NCBI RefSeq assembly: GCF_029227915.1
Contig: NC_079877.1
Coordinates: 33,877,851 to 33,941,850 of the forward strand
Source of the DNA: Hydractinia symbiolongicarpus
Lineage: Eukaryota; Cnidaria; Hydrozoa; Anthoathecata; Hydractiniidae
Direction: 5' to 3'
Length of the DNA: 64,000 bases
Positions 11,401 to 21,400 of this stretch are shown piece after piece. Position 1 is the first letter of the stretch, and each line of letters starts with the position of its first letter. A program made the translations under genes and the position numbers. The notes under the pieces are model-generated. The model saw only the letters and a program-made list of their open reading frames with translations. It had not been told where the DNA came from and did not search any database.

Positions 11401-12057
11401 TTTCAATTTATGGATGTTGATCCACTGCTTTATTTACAGTAAAACTTTTTAAAATATCGAAAGCTGAAAATCAATAATGGTAAGGAAGAGAAAACAATTT
11501 GAGGGATGTTTACACTCAAATATTTGGAGGTCGAGTGATTTGAAGCGCCACGGGAGAATGTTGAGTTATATTCCGTATAAATGTTAAAAATGCATCCTCT
11601 TTACTTGTTTCTCCCAATATTAAACGCAATCGCTTGATCAAAGTTTTTGTGGGAGGCCGTTTCAGGACTTACTTTTAAGGTCTATATTTGATAAAGAGTA
11701 AAGAAGTTTAGATCTTACGTAGAGATCATTAAGATTTTGTTTTGAGATTCGACTGCTTGATTTAATTTTTATCCTTTCTTTTATGTTTTTCATGTTTCAG
11801 GAACGCGAAAGGAAGAGATGACAGTTGAAATGCTGTTTGGTGACGAAGAAGAGAAGTATGACCGACAGAAGAGTTTACTCATCACAAAATCGTTTCTAAA
11901 TGAAGGATTTAAGAACGAGGAAATTAAATCGAACGGCAGAGTGGTGGAAGGTGAATACAAACAAGAACTGGAAGAAATAGATTTTGAAATTGAAAATGAA
12001 AACGATATTGATGAAGATGTTGATCAATATGTTGATGATTTGTTTGATTTTCGCTGA
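2065..12057 (+). CDS. IgSF transmembrane receptor 1 (six Ig domains), gene span
   Basis: Ten exons with consensus splice sites join in one frame: 2065-2403, 3329-3625, 4337-4609, 4894-5178, 6291-6560, 7336-7590, 7782-7799, 10294-10396, 10706-10953 and 11801-12057. Their total of 2345 bases plus one base from a missing leader exon gives 782 codons including the stop. All Ig exons are phase 1-1, as usual for extracellular Ig modules. The product would be a type I membrane protein: six Ig domains with many N-x-S/T sites, a short stalk, one transmembrane helix and a tail of about 170 residues. The tail has no ITIM/ITAM but is charged, and acidic at its end. This looks like a cell-adhesion or self-recognition receptor. 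Ligand and name are unknown. Only three of the six domains keep both Ig cysteines. The signal-peptide exon was not found. Confidence 0.82.
3329..3625 (+). CDS. IgSF receptor 1, Ig domain 2 (no canonical cysteines) exon
   Basis: The acceptor is tttttag and the donor gtaagt; phase 1-1, 99 codons. INWYFNG gives the strand C tryptophan and GSPKPVINW is a typical I-set B-C loop. Strand B (LTLHLNV) and strand F (NFGYYQPRIEF) both lack cysteine. The domain is recognisable only by its framework, exon phase and place in the series. Several N-glycosylation sequons are present. Confidence 0.8.
3891..3939. repeat. Short inverted repeat in intron
   Basis: Two 17-base arms (3891-3907 and 3923-3939) are reverse complements with one mismatch, separated by 15 bases. 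They lie in the intron between Ig domains 2 and 3. This may be the core of a small MITE or just a hairpin. Confidence 0.55.
4337..4609 (+). CDS. IgSF receptor 1, Ig domain 3 exon
   Basis: Acceptor ttacag, donor ggtaat; phase 1-1, 91 codons. Both Ig cysteines are present (VIIKCAV in strand B, DEGWYTCFARN in strand F). The strand C tryptophan is replaced (NYVIRKNG). This is an I-set-like domain with several N-glycosylation sites near its start. Reading past the donor gives a hydrophobic run, but the donor is good and the phase fits. Confidence 0.84.
4894..5178 (+). CDS. IgSF receptor 1, Ig domain 4 exon
   Basis: Acceptor ttttcag, donor gtaagt; phase 1-1, 95 codons. Strand F is canonical (PEDHGIFTCHAVNEIG), but strand B (MKLVFNITSKP) has no cysteine and strand C reads ITFQFNG without tryptophan. 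It is I-set-like by its K-P-R-P-E-I loop and its G strand. Confidence 0.82.
5383..5432. repeat. Perfect 22-base inverted repeat, 6-base loop
   Basis: Bases 5383-5404 and 5411-5432 are exact reverse complements around the loop CATGCA. They would form a 22-bp hairpin in the intron after Ig domain 4. The core reads CTGCAGGTATAG / CTATACCTGCAG. Confidence 0.85.
6291..6560 (+). CDS. IgSF receptor 1, Ig domain 5 exon
   Basis: Acceptor attactag, donor ggtatg; phase 1-1, 90 codons. All three framework residues are present: ITIPCEA (strand B), YTWLFNN (strand C), HQGFYTCVASS (strand F). This is an ordinary I-set/C2-type Ig domain. Confidence 0.86.
6789..6928 (-). mobile_element. Hairpin-headed repeat, short minus-strand copy
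   Basis: Read on the minus strand it starts ACTAGTCGTTAGCCCGTGGA and ends in a GACAGACGGACAGACG-type run followed by TATTATAATATAGAT. These are the same ends as the copies at 25.1-26.5, 31.5-33.4 and 34.3-36.3 kb. Only 140 bases long, it has little interior. It sits in the intron before Ig domain 6. Confidence 0.75.
7336..7590 (+). CDS. IgSF receptor 1, Ig domain 6 exon
   Basis: Acceptor tctag, donor ggtatt; phase 1-1, 85 codons. Framework intact: GDFKCEASGSPPPQILWRR (strands B and C) and YFECEATSIAGS (strand F). It is the membrane-proximal Ig domain. Confidence 0.86.
7782..7799 (+). CDS. IgSF receptor 1, 18-base stalk micro-exon (candidate)
   Basis: A pyrimidine-rich acceptor (ttctttttag) and a donor (gtaagtttt) enclose exactly 18 bases. 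It is phase 1-1, so it can be included or skipped without shifting the frame. It adds a short APTKDS-type stalk between Ig domain 6 and the transmembrane exon. It is supported by both splice sites and phase only. Confidence 0.6.
9034..9094 (+). CDS. Candidate internal leader exon inside IgSF receptor 1
   Basis: An ATG opens 20 codons of strongly hydrophobic sequence (start MEKFICMLFVLI, end VGL) and stops at a consensus donor (gtaagat) in phase 1. That is exactly the form of an Ig-gene signal-peptide exon. No acceptor precedes it, so it should be a first exon. Its phase fits splicing to the transmembrane exon at 10294. It could therefore start a short transcript from an internal promoter, be a relic of a duplicated receptor, or be chance. 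Confidence 0.4.
10294..10396 (+). CDS. IgSF receptor 1, transmembrane exon
   Basis: Acceptor ttttatag, donor gggtag; enters in phase 1 and leaves in phase 2 (103 bases). It encodes TDDKAGW, then a helix (LIPLLIGISLLLLLILFAFF) and a basic stop-transfer run (IRRKLK). The phase matches Ig domain 6 or the micro-exon upstream and the tail exon downstream. Confidence 0.85.
10706..10953 (+). CDS. IgSF receptor 1, cytoplasmic tail exon 1
   Basis: Acceptor atattcag, donor aaggtaagg; 248 bases, phase 2 in and phase 1 out, open across all 83 codons. The sequence is hydrophilic (KSEETEIFSDRSERRE) followed by KLTLNPMF and a tyrosine pair in AMYPVYLP. There is no clear ITAM or ITIM; the Y-x-x-Y-L-P stretch could be an SH2 or sorting site. 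It lies on the cytosolic side. Confidence 0.78.
11801..12057 (+). CDS. IgSF receptor 1, last exon, acidic tail end
   Basis: Acceptor tgtttcag; enters in phase 1 and is open to TGA at 12055-12057. The tail is strongly charged: GDEEEKYDRQKS near its start and IENENDIDEDVDQYVDDLFD at the end. No known domain is evident. The 3' UTR follows, but a clear nearby AATAAA was not found. Confidence 0.8.
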
Positions 12058-12970
12058 TAGCTCATTGGTCAATTGTTCAATGTAATTGCATGTGATTGGC
12101 TGATTCATAAGAAATACAGAAAACAAGCAGATATACAACAATCCACTAAACATTTTGTCCAAACACGTGAAACAAAACTCTATTCAGCTCATAGTAATTC
12201 TTCAAAATCTACGAGAATTGGTAGGTGGAAGAAGCGAATGATTTAACAGAAGAATGATTTGGAGCGAAAAAAACTATGTAAATATAAGAAGCCGCGTTGT
12301 GACGTAAAAATTCCGAAACATAACAATAGTTCGAAATCTTTTTTGAGTAGTAACACAACTCTCCATAAACCATACTAAGGAAACACACACTGACACACTG
12401 ACACCAACCTCGTTCCTGGACCTCGAGAGCGAAATTTTAAAATTTTAAGAACACGTGCAATTAAGTTCTTACGCTATAAAGATTTTATGTTACAAAATCT
12501 GAGAGATTTCATGGTGCACTGTGAGTTTCATGAGCGGCTGAAAATCAAGAAATCAGGCCGGAAAAGCAGTTTAACAAAGCTTGTTTTGAATTTACTGGCA
12601 TTCCAAGAACTGATAAAAAAAGAGAAAATGAAATAACATTAAATAAGACTGTTACCTTTAAACACAAGTTACAGAATCTAGTTATCTTCTGTCACCGCCA
12701 CGATGTGATCCTCTATGCGATCTTAAAAAATCCAAGTGTGGTTAATGTAATATTACGTAGGGATAGGCGGGACCCACCATGACATCACTTAGATTTTGTA
12801 ACCAAAAACCTGAAGTTTATTAAACGCAGCAGCAGCAACAATAAAATTCTAAAATCTCTTGTTACGTAATCTTTTAAGATTACATAGCTCACTTCATGTC
12901 CGATCGACCTTCATACCCTGATTAAGGACAATTTTTTTCAAAGCTGTCTATGGACATGCTCATCAAAAAA
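12058..12970. other. Intergenic region after IgSF receptor 1
   Basis: Holds the presumed 3' UTR of the receptor gene and AT-rich sequence. A stretch near 12479-12513 is repeated directly, with few changes, near 13649-13680 (AGATTTTATRTTACAAAATC core), inside or beside the DIRS remnant. No gene was recognised. Confidence 0.45.
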
Positions 12971-13058
12971 TGTTTCTGCATATTTAAGCGAACAGATTCA
13001 GTTATATGCATATTATAAAATAGCTGGCATGTTTTTTTCCTACTTCAGTTGCTACATT

Positions 13059-13518
13059 TCAAATATTTGCAACTGTGGCATCCTTTTTAAATGGGTGAGA
13101 TGATGCAGCTGATCGAATGGAATGTTCCTTCAAATTAGAGACAACAATACCTACTGTCTGAAGAACCGACTTAAGCCACCTCCCTATGGTACTAGGGGTA
13201 ACTGCGTTGAGCGATTTTCTAAAACTAAAAAATAAGAGGGTATGCGAATCGTCTCTACGCCACAAATTACGCCACAAATTTGATCTCTCCAAATAAAATG
13301 TCAACGTTTCAATAGGGAAAGAAATGAACCTAAAGCTACGAATTCAGCAAATTCTGGCTTTGAAACCTTTTTTCTGTTTTTTTTGCTAGTTGAAAAACAA
13401 ACTTTCCTTCTGTCTTAAACATAAACCTGATATCCAACAGATGAAGTTCTAAAGCTCTGCTTTTAGAAGATAAAGCAAGGTGTATTACATCACAATGCGA
13501 GGTCCAGTGAAGTTTCAA
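13059..13518 (-). pseudogene. DIRS tyrosine recombinase fragment
   Basis: Two minus-strand frames (13336-13518 and 13059-13304) carry successive parts of a phage-integrase-like recombinase. LDIRFMFKTEGKFVFQLAK is followed in the other frame by TPSTIGRWLKSVLQ and HSIRSAASS. The H-x-x-R pair of the catalytic core is intact, but the terminal catalytic tyrosine region is lost after a stop. A frameshift separates the halves. Confidence 0.75.
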
Positions 13519-14982
13519 TCCTCTCCCACTTTTAGGAGGTAGCTCAACGCAGATTTAACATCCCAGATCACACAGAATCTTGGCCTAGCAGGTCTAAGGT
13601 TATCTATTCTATTTATTTTCATAAGCATGCAATAAAGTTTAGATTTTATATTACAAAATCTGTGAGATTTTATCGTTTATTAACCCTGCTAGTAAAGTAC
13701 AAACATCGGGGTGTTGTCCTACTGGTATACTATCAACTAAATTATGGTATGCCGCTGACGCTGACCGGTGACTATATCAATAATTTAGTCCATTATGTAA
13801 AAGCTTACTTAAAAAATACAATTTACAGAAGCTTCCATGAGATCTATTTCTCTTTGCTCGCACCACAGTACCTATTATTTCCAAGGCGACGCGTACTGCT
13901 TGCAACACGATGTTTGTAGCGCTTGCAAATATTCCTCGTGTTTTGAGTCCAGATATTAAAAAACGCCACTAATTTAAGTTCCTCCGACTTGAGTGGAGGG
14001 TGACTTTCGCCCCTCTAATTTCGAAACAAATTTTGTCTCCTTCGTAGAAGTAGTGGGTGTGATATGACCATATCAAGTAAAATTGGGGTACCATGTCTGA
14101 CCTGACCAACTGGTGCTATGAGTATTGTCCTTTGAAGTCCTTCTTCCTTAACCTCTTTGAGGACTCTGCCTATTAGACGAAATGGTGTAAATAGGTTGGG
14201 GGAAAACTTGTTTCATTTCTGATACAGACAGTTTGTTGCTGGACAATCTCGTTCGGATGCCAGAGACATGTATGTTTGTAATTTTTTCATGGACCTTGAA
14301 GCAAAAAAGTCCAGATTTGCTTTTCCTAAGTGAAAATATATCCTTTGAAAAATTTGATTGAAAAGTTCCTATTTGCTTGAGTTGGGTCAAGACCGGTTTT
14401 TCCACTCCACAGTTTTGTTCATATGACTGGGGATCCTCGTTGCAGTGATTTTGTTTTCCTGTAGGTATTACCAGATTGTTTTGGATATTTGTGTCATTTT
14501 CAGAATTTTTATCAAGTAAAAAAGAGCTGTCATATTGTTCAGGTAAATATGTAAACATGACACTTTCGTCTGCTTTGTGAACATTTTGATTGCTAGGTTT
14601 GCTGCAAACAACGCCAATTCGTTATGTGGTATGTGTTTTTCTCCACTAACGTTCAAGTTTTACCTGTTAAGGTTCCATCCGCTAAAGCTGCAGCCCTCGT
14701 GGGATGGTGCATCTGAGAAAATTTCCATATGAGGGTACCCAAGTTTACCGGTTTCCCTTTCAGCAGTTTGAGATTGTTTCAACACACACCATCTGACCTC
14801 CTTTGATAGTGGAATCTTCACCCAGTAGCTTTATCACAGATTTTTATCATGTCCTATTGGATGTTCCTCAGCTGCAAAGATGCTACGGACATTGCTGATT
14901 GCATAGCATACAGTTTCCCTATTAGGCAGGCTATATTCCGAACAGGATGAGTTTCCTTGACCAAGACTTCCTGCAGAAGACG

Positions 14983-15690
14983 TTATAATTTCTGAATCTT
15001 TCCTTTTGGTGGGGAGATACCAAGAGGAAATTTTGCCTGTTTATTTTTATGCTTGAAAATTCCTTTATTTGAGTTGGTTTTGACACAGATTTCTTCCAAT
15101 TTATTGTGAAGCCTAGTTAAGTTAAAAGAAAAATCACTGAATCCATGGTCTGACTTGCTTCTTTCCTTCCTATTAACGATAGATCGTCTAAGTAAGCAAT
15201 AATTATGATAATTAACTGCCGCAATATGGTGAGAGGGACTTTTATTAGTTTTGTAAACATTCTGGGACTCTGATCTATCCCAAATGCTAACACCAACTTT
15301 TCGTAGAGTTTTTGAAACCGCAGGTATTTCTAAGATAAATAGTGAACTGAAATGTGACAGTAGGCGTCTTTCAGGTCTATTTTTACCATAAAGTCCCCTT
15401 TTTGTAGATAGTCCACTACATGTTTCATGCTCTCCACTTTGAAATGGATATATGGTATATGTTTGCACGTTATTCACGTACATGTCGTGCCAGGGAGTAT
15501 TCCAGAGAGACCTTCCGGCAGTCACCTGTATGGACACTTCTGTATGCAGGTGGCTGGTTAGACTTTGTTTTTTGCTAGCCTTGGAAACCAATTTAACAAG
15601 CTGGGGTGAATCCGTTGAAGCTTCTGTGCACACAAGGATGGAGGGAAATAGAACTAACTTTCCCCCTCTTTTTCGTGAACTTAGTGGCAA
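14983..15690 (-). pseudogene. DIRS reverse transcriptase fragment
   Basis: The minus-strand RT region is spread over all three frames. The YLDD catalytic block (IIAYLDDLSL) is read at about 15174-15203. The long 235-codon frame over this stretch is itself mostly out of frame, and RT motifs appear only when frames are changed. Stops and frameshifts show it is non-functional. Confidence 0.65.
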
Positions 15691-15760
15691 GACTCATTTG
15701 ACCCGCTTCTGCATGTTGGTAGCTTAAATCGCTTCCACGGGAGGAGCCTCAATTTTGTGT

Positions 15761-16540
15761 CCATTTCGTCGCTTAGTAGAAAATAACTTATCAGAACATT
15801 CCTGTGCCTTACTAAGTGCTTTCAATTTCTTCCGAATTTTTCTCAGCAAACAGCAAACTTTTCTCCTTATCCATGAGCATTATATGATCCCTAATTTCTT
15901 TCTATGCTGATTTAAAATCGGATATTGCTGTCAGTATCGATAAGCAGCATTTGTACGATACTCCATTGATGGCTCTTTCTATTTTGTCATACAACTTGTT
16001 GGTACAACATATATATCCTTTCAAAAATTAATGGTTATATCTCTTAATAATGTGACGTGGAAAAAAATAATGGGACTAAGCAGTTTTTTCATCATTATCC
16101 AAATATGGACAAAACTGTCAAACGATCAATGCCCTGCACCCGGTAGACTTCAAAGTCGCTACTTTTGCACACACGTAGGCCAGGAAGACAACGTTGAAAA
16201 GTTGCTAGACATATTTTTAGCACGCCCGCACATCGAAATAATTCACGTCGCGGACCACGAAAGTCCCGAAATTTGCAAATAATGGCCATGCTGACGTCAG
16301 CAACAATTAGCATATTTTAAGAATTTGGACTTGACCAAATAACCTAAGAAGTCCTAAGTCCAATCTTAACATTGGCAATTTTAAAATGTTTGAATCTAAT
16401 ATAGAACAAGAGCCTTATAGCGCGAACACGGTTGCAATTTCCCAAACAAAGATGGCGGAGTAAGTGTCCTCGAATTGAGTTATCACACGTGGAAAAAAAA
16501 AGAGAAAAGCTTTCAAAAATTAAAAAAAATTTTTCATTTA
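15761..16540. other. Spacer right of the DIRS remnant
   Basis: The left portion may still belong to the 5' (gag) part of the DIRS element. The rest shows no gene. A plus-strand frame at 16031-16282 begins with a hydrophobic stretch but has no homology I recognise and competes with an overlapping minus frame. Confidence 0.35.
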
Positions 16541-16746
16541 GGGGCTGATTACACGGAGAATGCTGAAAAATGTTTTGCTACTACATGGAGATTGAGCACA
16601 TGCGCATGGTTGTTTTCAACCCCGGTTAAAAATGATTTTGCGATTATATGGCATTTCCCGCCGAAGCGAAAATCCTAGCCCGGTTAGTTAGCTCTACCCA
16701 AGTTGAAATTTTAGCCAGGGCTTAAATTCTCCATGTAATCAGCCCC
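16541..16746. mobile_element. MITE with TTA target duplication (PIF/Harbinger-like)
   Basis: Terminal inverted repeats GGGGCTGATTACACGGAGAA (left) and TTCTCCATGTAATCAGCCCC (right) match except near the TACAC/CATGTA step. The 206-base element is flanked by TTA on both sides (16538-16540 and 16747-16749). A TTA duplication with G-rich ends fits non-autonomous PIF/Harbinger elements. There is no coding capacity. Confidence 0.75.
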
Positions 16747-16859
16747 TTAGTTAGGAATTTGACATACGGCAGACTTTCTCCCGCTGATTGTTTTACCATA
16801 AAACCTAGCCTTAACCCACTAACATACGGGGAGTGACCCAGCGTTGAACACTCTGTGGG

Positions 16860-17460
16860 GGCTTAATAAGAGCCGTAAACTGTGCCATACGGTCAGATGG
16901 AGCGCTTTATTACAGGTATACAGTATGTCGCAAATCAAGTGAAGCGCATGCACCATTTTAGTGTTGCGAATATAACATATTTTTCAAAAAATAAATTTCC
17001 CGCAACAATAGGGAAAATAAAAGTAGGGTTTACAGACCGTTGTTAACCTGTCATAACAAAAACAATTGGTCAATATTATTTTATTTTGCGGAATGAGTTT
17101 TTGTGAAAGTTAAGAAATTAATTGTGATTTCGGGCTGAGCGCTTAGTATAGTTAGACCGTGTATATGGATAATACCTTTTTAAAAAAAACTTTCTCGCAG
17201 ACACAGGACTGAGCGGTTAGTATCCGTACAGGCGTGATTCCCGAGAAAATTAAAAAATTATTGTCACAGTGGGCTGACCTTAGTACAGGTAAAACGTGTT
17301 GCACATGCCATAGGCGTAACAGCCTTTACCAAAAAAGCAGACTGGGCTAAGCACTTAGTACAGTTAAACAGAGCTGAACAGGTGTATAGAGTTGTAATAC
17401 CATTTTCCAAAAAAACTTCATTGCAACTTCGGTTTAAATAAAAACAAAGGGAACATCCTG
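16860..17460. repeat. Diverged tandem repeats
   Basis: The phrase CTGAGCGCTTAGTA with a following TTAGACCG/GTACAG stretch recurs in altered form near 17130, 17205, 17268 and 17340. A GTTAACCTGTC...AAAACAATT phrase recurs near 17040 and 17465. Units are roughly 65-75 bases and strongly diverged. The flanks to 18.2 kb show no gene. Confidence 0.4.
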
Positions 17461-18246
17461 TCGTTACCTGTCCAGCTAAAACAATTTATTTGCAAGAAAA
17501 AGTTTTCAGGAAAATAAGAAAGGATGTAGCTAGCTACCTAGCTAACTGCATATTTAGCATAAGAATTATTGCTTAAGAATATTGCAGTAGCCAAACTGTA
17601 TTTTTTTACTCTCAGTTTTTAGCCAAAGATAGGAGCTAGCTGAATGGCTACAGTATCAACATAAAAAATAATGTTGGATAGGATAAGAAGCTCTTTATAC
17701 CAAACAGATTAGTAATAAGGCTCTAGCAAGCTAGCCTAAAAAATCTTCGTTCCTAGCCAAAAATCCTAAAACTGGTGCGTTTAACATCTGTACGTAACGA
17801 AAAACGTGACAATATATTTATCTTAACATTTTAGAACATACAAAAAACAAATATTACAAAAATAAAAAGGTTATATAAGACAAAAAGGTGAAAGACCTAC
17901 AAACAACTGTGTTTTTTGTGTGTGTTTATTTTGTGATCTGACTCACGCACTTTAAATTCCATAATACACATAGAAAACGTAAATGCGTAAGTTAGACCAA
18001 TGATTCAGCATGTAGCCTCGACCCCGTTAAAGGCTTAAACACAGGTTATATTCCCATTTCGCGCGTCGTAGTTGCCCGATGATTTTATACACAATTCCAC
18101 CGCGTTGCAACCGTGAAATAGCCTACGTAATTACTTGTGGTAGCGAATTTTGTCCACGATTGTAGTCCGCATCAAGTTTATTTCACGTAGCTCACAGATA
18201 GTATATGTATTGAACTCTCAACAACATAACAGAGCGGGTGGACGCA

Positions 18247-18459
18247 ATGCATCATCTTACTTGCTTTCATTTATTTATTTCTTTATGTTTTTATATCTCT
18301 TGTTCTGTTAAAGCGACATTTACGACAAAAAAATCGCCAAAAATGTTGACCACACCGAACAAGACAAGCATTATGGACTTTTTAGATGTCATACACGTCA
18401 ACCAGTTCATTAGTATTACGGCAGCTTTTTTTACAGAAGTCGCGACGCCTAAAAACTAA
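18247..18459 (+). CDS. Candidate 70-residue secreted peptide (or a first exon)
   Basis: An ATG at 18247 opens 70 codons. The first 23 residues form a good signal peptide (core FHLFISLCFYISC, likely cut near SVKA). The remainder is a Thr/Lys-rich segment (TFTTKKSPKMLTTPNKTS) and a second mildly hydrophobic part before TAA at 18457. No domain is recognised. It could be a small secreted protein, the first exon of a longer gene, or a chance frame; no phase-1 donor was found inside. Confidence 0.35.
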   Translation: MHHLTCFHLFISLCFYISCSVKATFTTKKSPKMLTTPNKTSIMDFLDVIHVNQFISITAAFFTEVATPKN

Positions 18460-21400
18460 AATCACAACAGCCATATAAATTCAGATAACAACTTGAACAG
18501 TTACGACACGAAATTCCCACAACAAACTTACGAAATCCACAAAAAATTTAAAATCCAAAGTCTTTAGGCTTAAGTGAGAAATTAGCTTTATCAGCATCTT
18601 ACAGGCAAGGGAAAACCGCTCGCGTAAACTATAGTTCGGTTTCCACTGAATACAAACAAAACATTCTTTTGTTATATTTTTTTAAAGAAATGTCTCAATA
18701 GACTAAGGGACATAAAAACGAAGTTAGGTAATTTAATATTTTGTTTTGAAGTGTTGTAACGTAGTAACGATGGCCAATAATTTTTCTACAATAAGGACTT
18801 AAAAATGAATAGATACTAAAATCGCACATGAAAACTAATCCTGGGAACAAATTTGTGCCTTTCACACAAAACAGGTCGTGGGGTTGAGGTTGGGCTATCA
18901 GCGTGATGACAACAATAAAAATTTTAAAATTAGCAGACAGCTTAAACGACTTGAAACTATAAAAAGATAAAGTTGTTTTTAATTGTCTGCATTGTTCTTA
19001 TATATGTATTATATATATATGTATGTATATATGTATATATATATGCATTGTTCTTCGTGTTATTTTCTTAGAAAAAACACAATGTAGGTTTAATCTGAAT
19101 TAAAAATAGGTTTGATAAAAAATACGCTTTGGTTTCATGTAAGCTCTCTTTACACAGTATAAAAATTTGTTCACTTGTATTATACGCGTTTTGTAAATTC
19201 ATTTTTAGAAATCTGTGTCAGGTTTCTGCTAGCGTGAATAGTTGCAGAAGAAATAGCTGGATAAAGAAAGGAGAAGAGAAAATTGAAAGCGCTTTTATTG
19301 CGAGGGTGATTTTCATAGCATAATAAACAAACTCAGGCTTATTTAAGACACTGTGCACCCCTGAGGCTTGTTCAAGAACAGGGGCAGAAACCTTTCGGGC
19401 AGGAAGTTTTGCGAGGTTAAAAATCGTAAAATTTTATATTATAGATAAAATCGTTTGCGAATTGTACTTTTGGGACAAATTTCGCGTAAAGAACTTTCGC
19501 GAAAATCAAAAATCACTTCATTTGGAAGGGAAAATCTGTAGAGAATGTTAAAAATTATTTTTTCTTCTTCGTCTTTTCTTTTATTATTGCTCTTAGTATT
19601 AGTATTAAAAATCTTCATTTATTATTGTCAACCCCATTCCCAGGGCTTTTTGTCTCTTTTTTGACAATGGGCGGCTTGACGAACAAACGCCAGAAAGTTT
19701 TAATTTGCCCTGGGAAGGAGGTTGCTATTATTGTTTTAAAGAATCGAGATATCCGACGTTCGAAGCACTAATAAAAAATGAAAACATTAAATGTTATTGT
19801 AGCTGATGATGAAAGAAGAAATAAGTTAGAACTTTCAGATTTCCTCATTTTGTGTCTGGGAAAATATCCATGACTTCGCCTGAAAAAACCTTTGCGTTTC
19901 GCTGATTTTATAAAAAACCCTCGATTATTTTAAAAATCTGGGTGTAAAGTTCTTAGAACAGAATGACAAAAATGTGATTCAGTGCCAAGACTTTATCTTA
20001 TTGTATGTGCGTCGAAACTGAAAGAAGGATAGACATTTTAACAATGTAATAATTAAAATGTACAATTCATGAGGATTTTCCCTGCTGATATCTACTTATT
20101 TCTATATTGTGACATTCTCGAACCCAGTCCTCTTTGAGAAAAATCTAGGTTTTAATCTTAGGAAACTCTGGGGACGAGAATGATGTTATGAATTTTATTT
20201 ATCTTTTTAAGGCCCCTTTTACACTTGTATGTGTTTTTTTAAAATGAAACTAAACATCCCAGCGCAAGTCATTTATTTCTTGTAAATTCTAAAGTTGTGT
20301 TTCAAGTTTATGTGTAATGTAGATGATTGGTACTGCACGCTGGAAACATATCGTGTAATATTTTGATGAATATCTAAATACTCACCTTAAAGTGTATGGT
20401 ACTATAGTTCAACAAAAATCAAAACATCTTAAAAGTTTGTATTTATGTGCTGAAACTTGTCGAAAGAAGAAAATGCTGGGAGTGTAAGTAATATGGTATT
20501 TTTACTTCACTACATGTTATATTTTTCATATCATATGTTTTATTTACCGTTCATGTAACTTTACTTTAGTTAAAAGATTTGGATTTTACAATTTTTTAAT
20601 AAGATTTGTATTTTTTGCCTTTTGTAGAGAAAGCATGATTTTTACTGTTGGTTGTTTACATAATCTTGATAGGCTCGCGCATGCGTATGTCAAAAAAAAC
20701 GGTTGTTTTAAGCTATTCTTTTTAAGAGCAGGTTTAGCTCATTTCAGCAGAAGGTAGTTTTTTAAGTTGGATTTCTTTTATCGCAGCGGCTTGTTGTTTA
20801 CATTTTCTACGTCTATGCATGCGCACATATCCATTGTTTTCAACGAAAGATTAAACCATAATGGCGCATTTAAAAGAAACAAAAATAAGTGCGATTAAAA
20901 ATGCTTTTTGAGTTGATTACCTTAAATTAATTAAATCAATTGTGTCATTAATTCCAAAACCTACGTTGATCAACCTCGTTCCAGGACTCCATTAAAGGTA
21001 CTAATGCTTATGAAAAACACATGTTATAAACAATTTCAATTTTCTTTTTTTAAACATTTCTCAAAATTTAGGTTGCTTGTTGCAGCTTTAAATTTCTGTG
21101 AAAATATTGCATCGTGTGTTAAGAAATTTGTCATTTACTCAACAGATCTGATATCAGGACACACACTGCTAAAACTTTTATGCGCTTGAATACCAGTGAA
21201 AAAAAATCTTATTTTTTAAGATGTTATTAGGCATTAAACAGATTACTTGCATTCCTTCTAACTGTGTTTATGTCAGAAGGTGAAGCTTTCATTTATTAAA
21301 TCATTTTCGAAATTATAACTTGATTATGGAAATAATACCTTCTTAAAATTTTATCAAAAAATAATTTTGAACGAATTTTAATTCAGAAAAACAGACTACA

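Larger units (their letters stand above)
12971..15760 (-). mobile_element. Degenerate DIRS-type tyrosine-recombinase retrotransposon
   Basis: On the minus strand, fragments appear in the DIRS order: reverse transcriptase (about 15.7-14.9 kb, with an AYLDD active-site block at 15183-15197), an RNase H/linker region (about 14.9-14.0 kb), then a tyrosine recombinase (about 13.5-13.05 kb, with HSIRSAASS containing the H-x-x-R catalytic motif). Frameshifts and stops break every domain, so it is a dead copy. The exact ends are unclear; the 33-base direct repeat near 12479 and 13649 may be a remnant of the split repeats of DIRS elements. Function is known from the family: YR-mediated integration without target duplication. 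Confidence 0.75.

Noticed and set aside
15452-15727. Plus-strand 91-codon frame with a hydrophobic start
   Set aside because: It overlaps the minus-strand DIRS RT region and lacks support.
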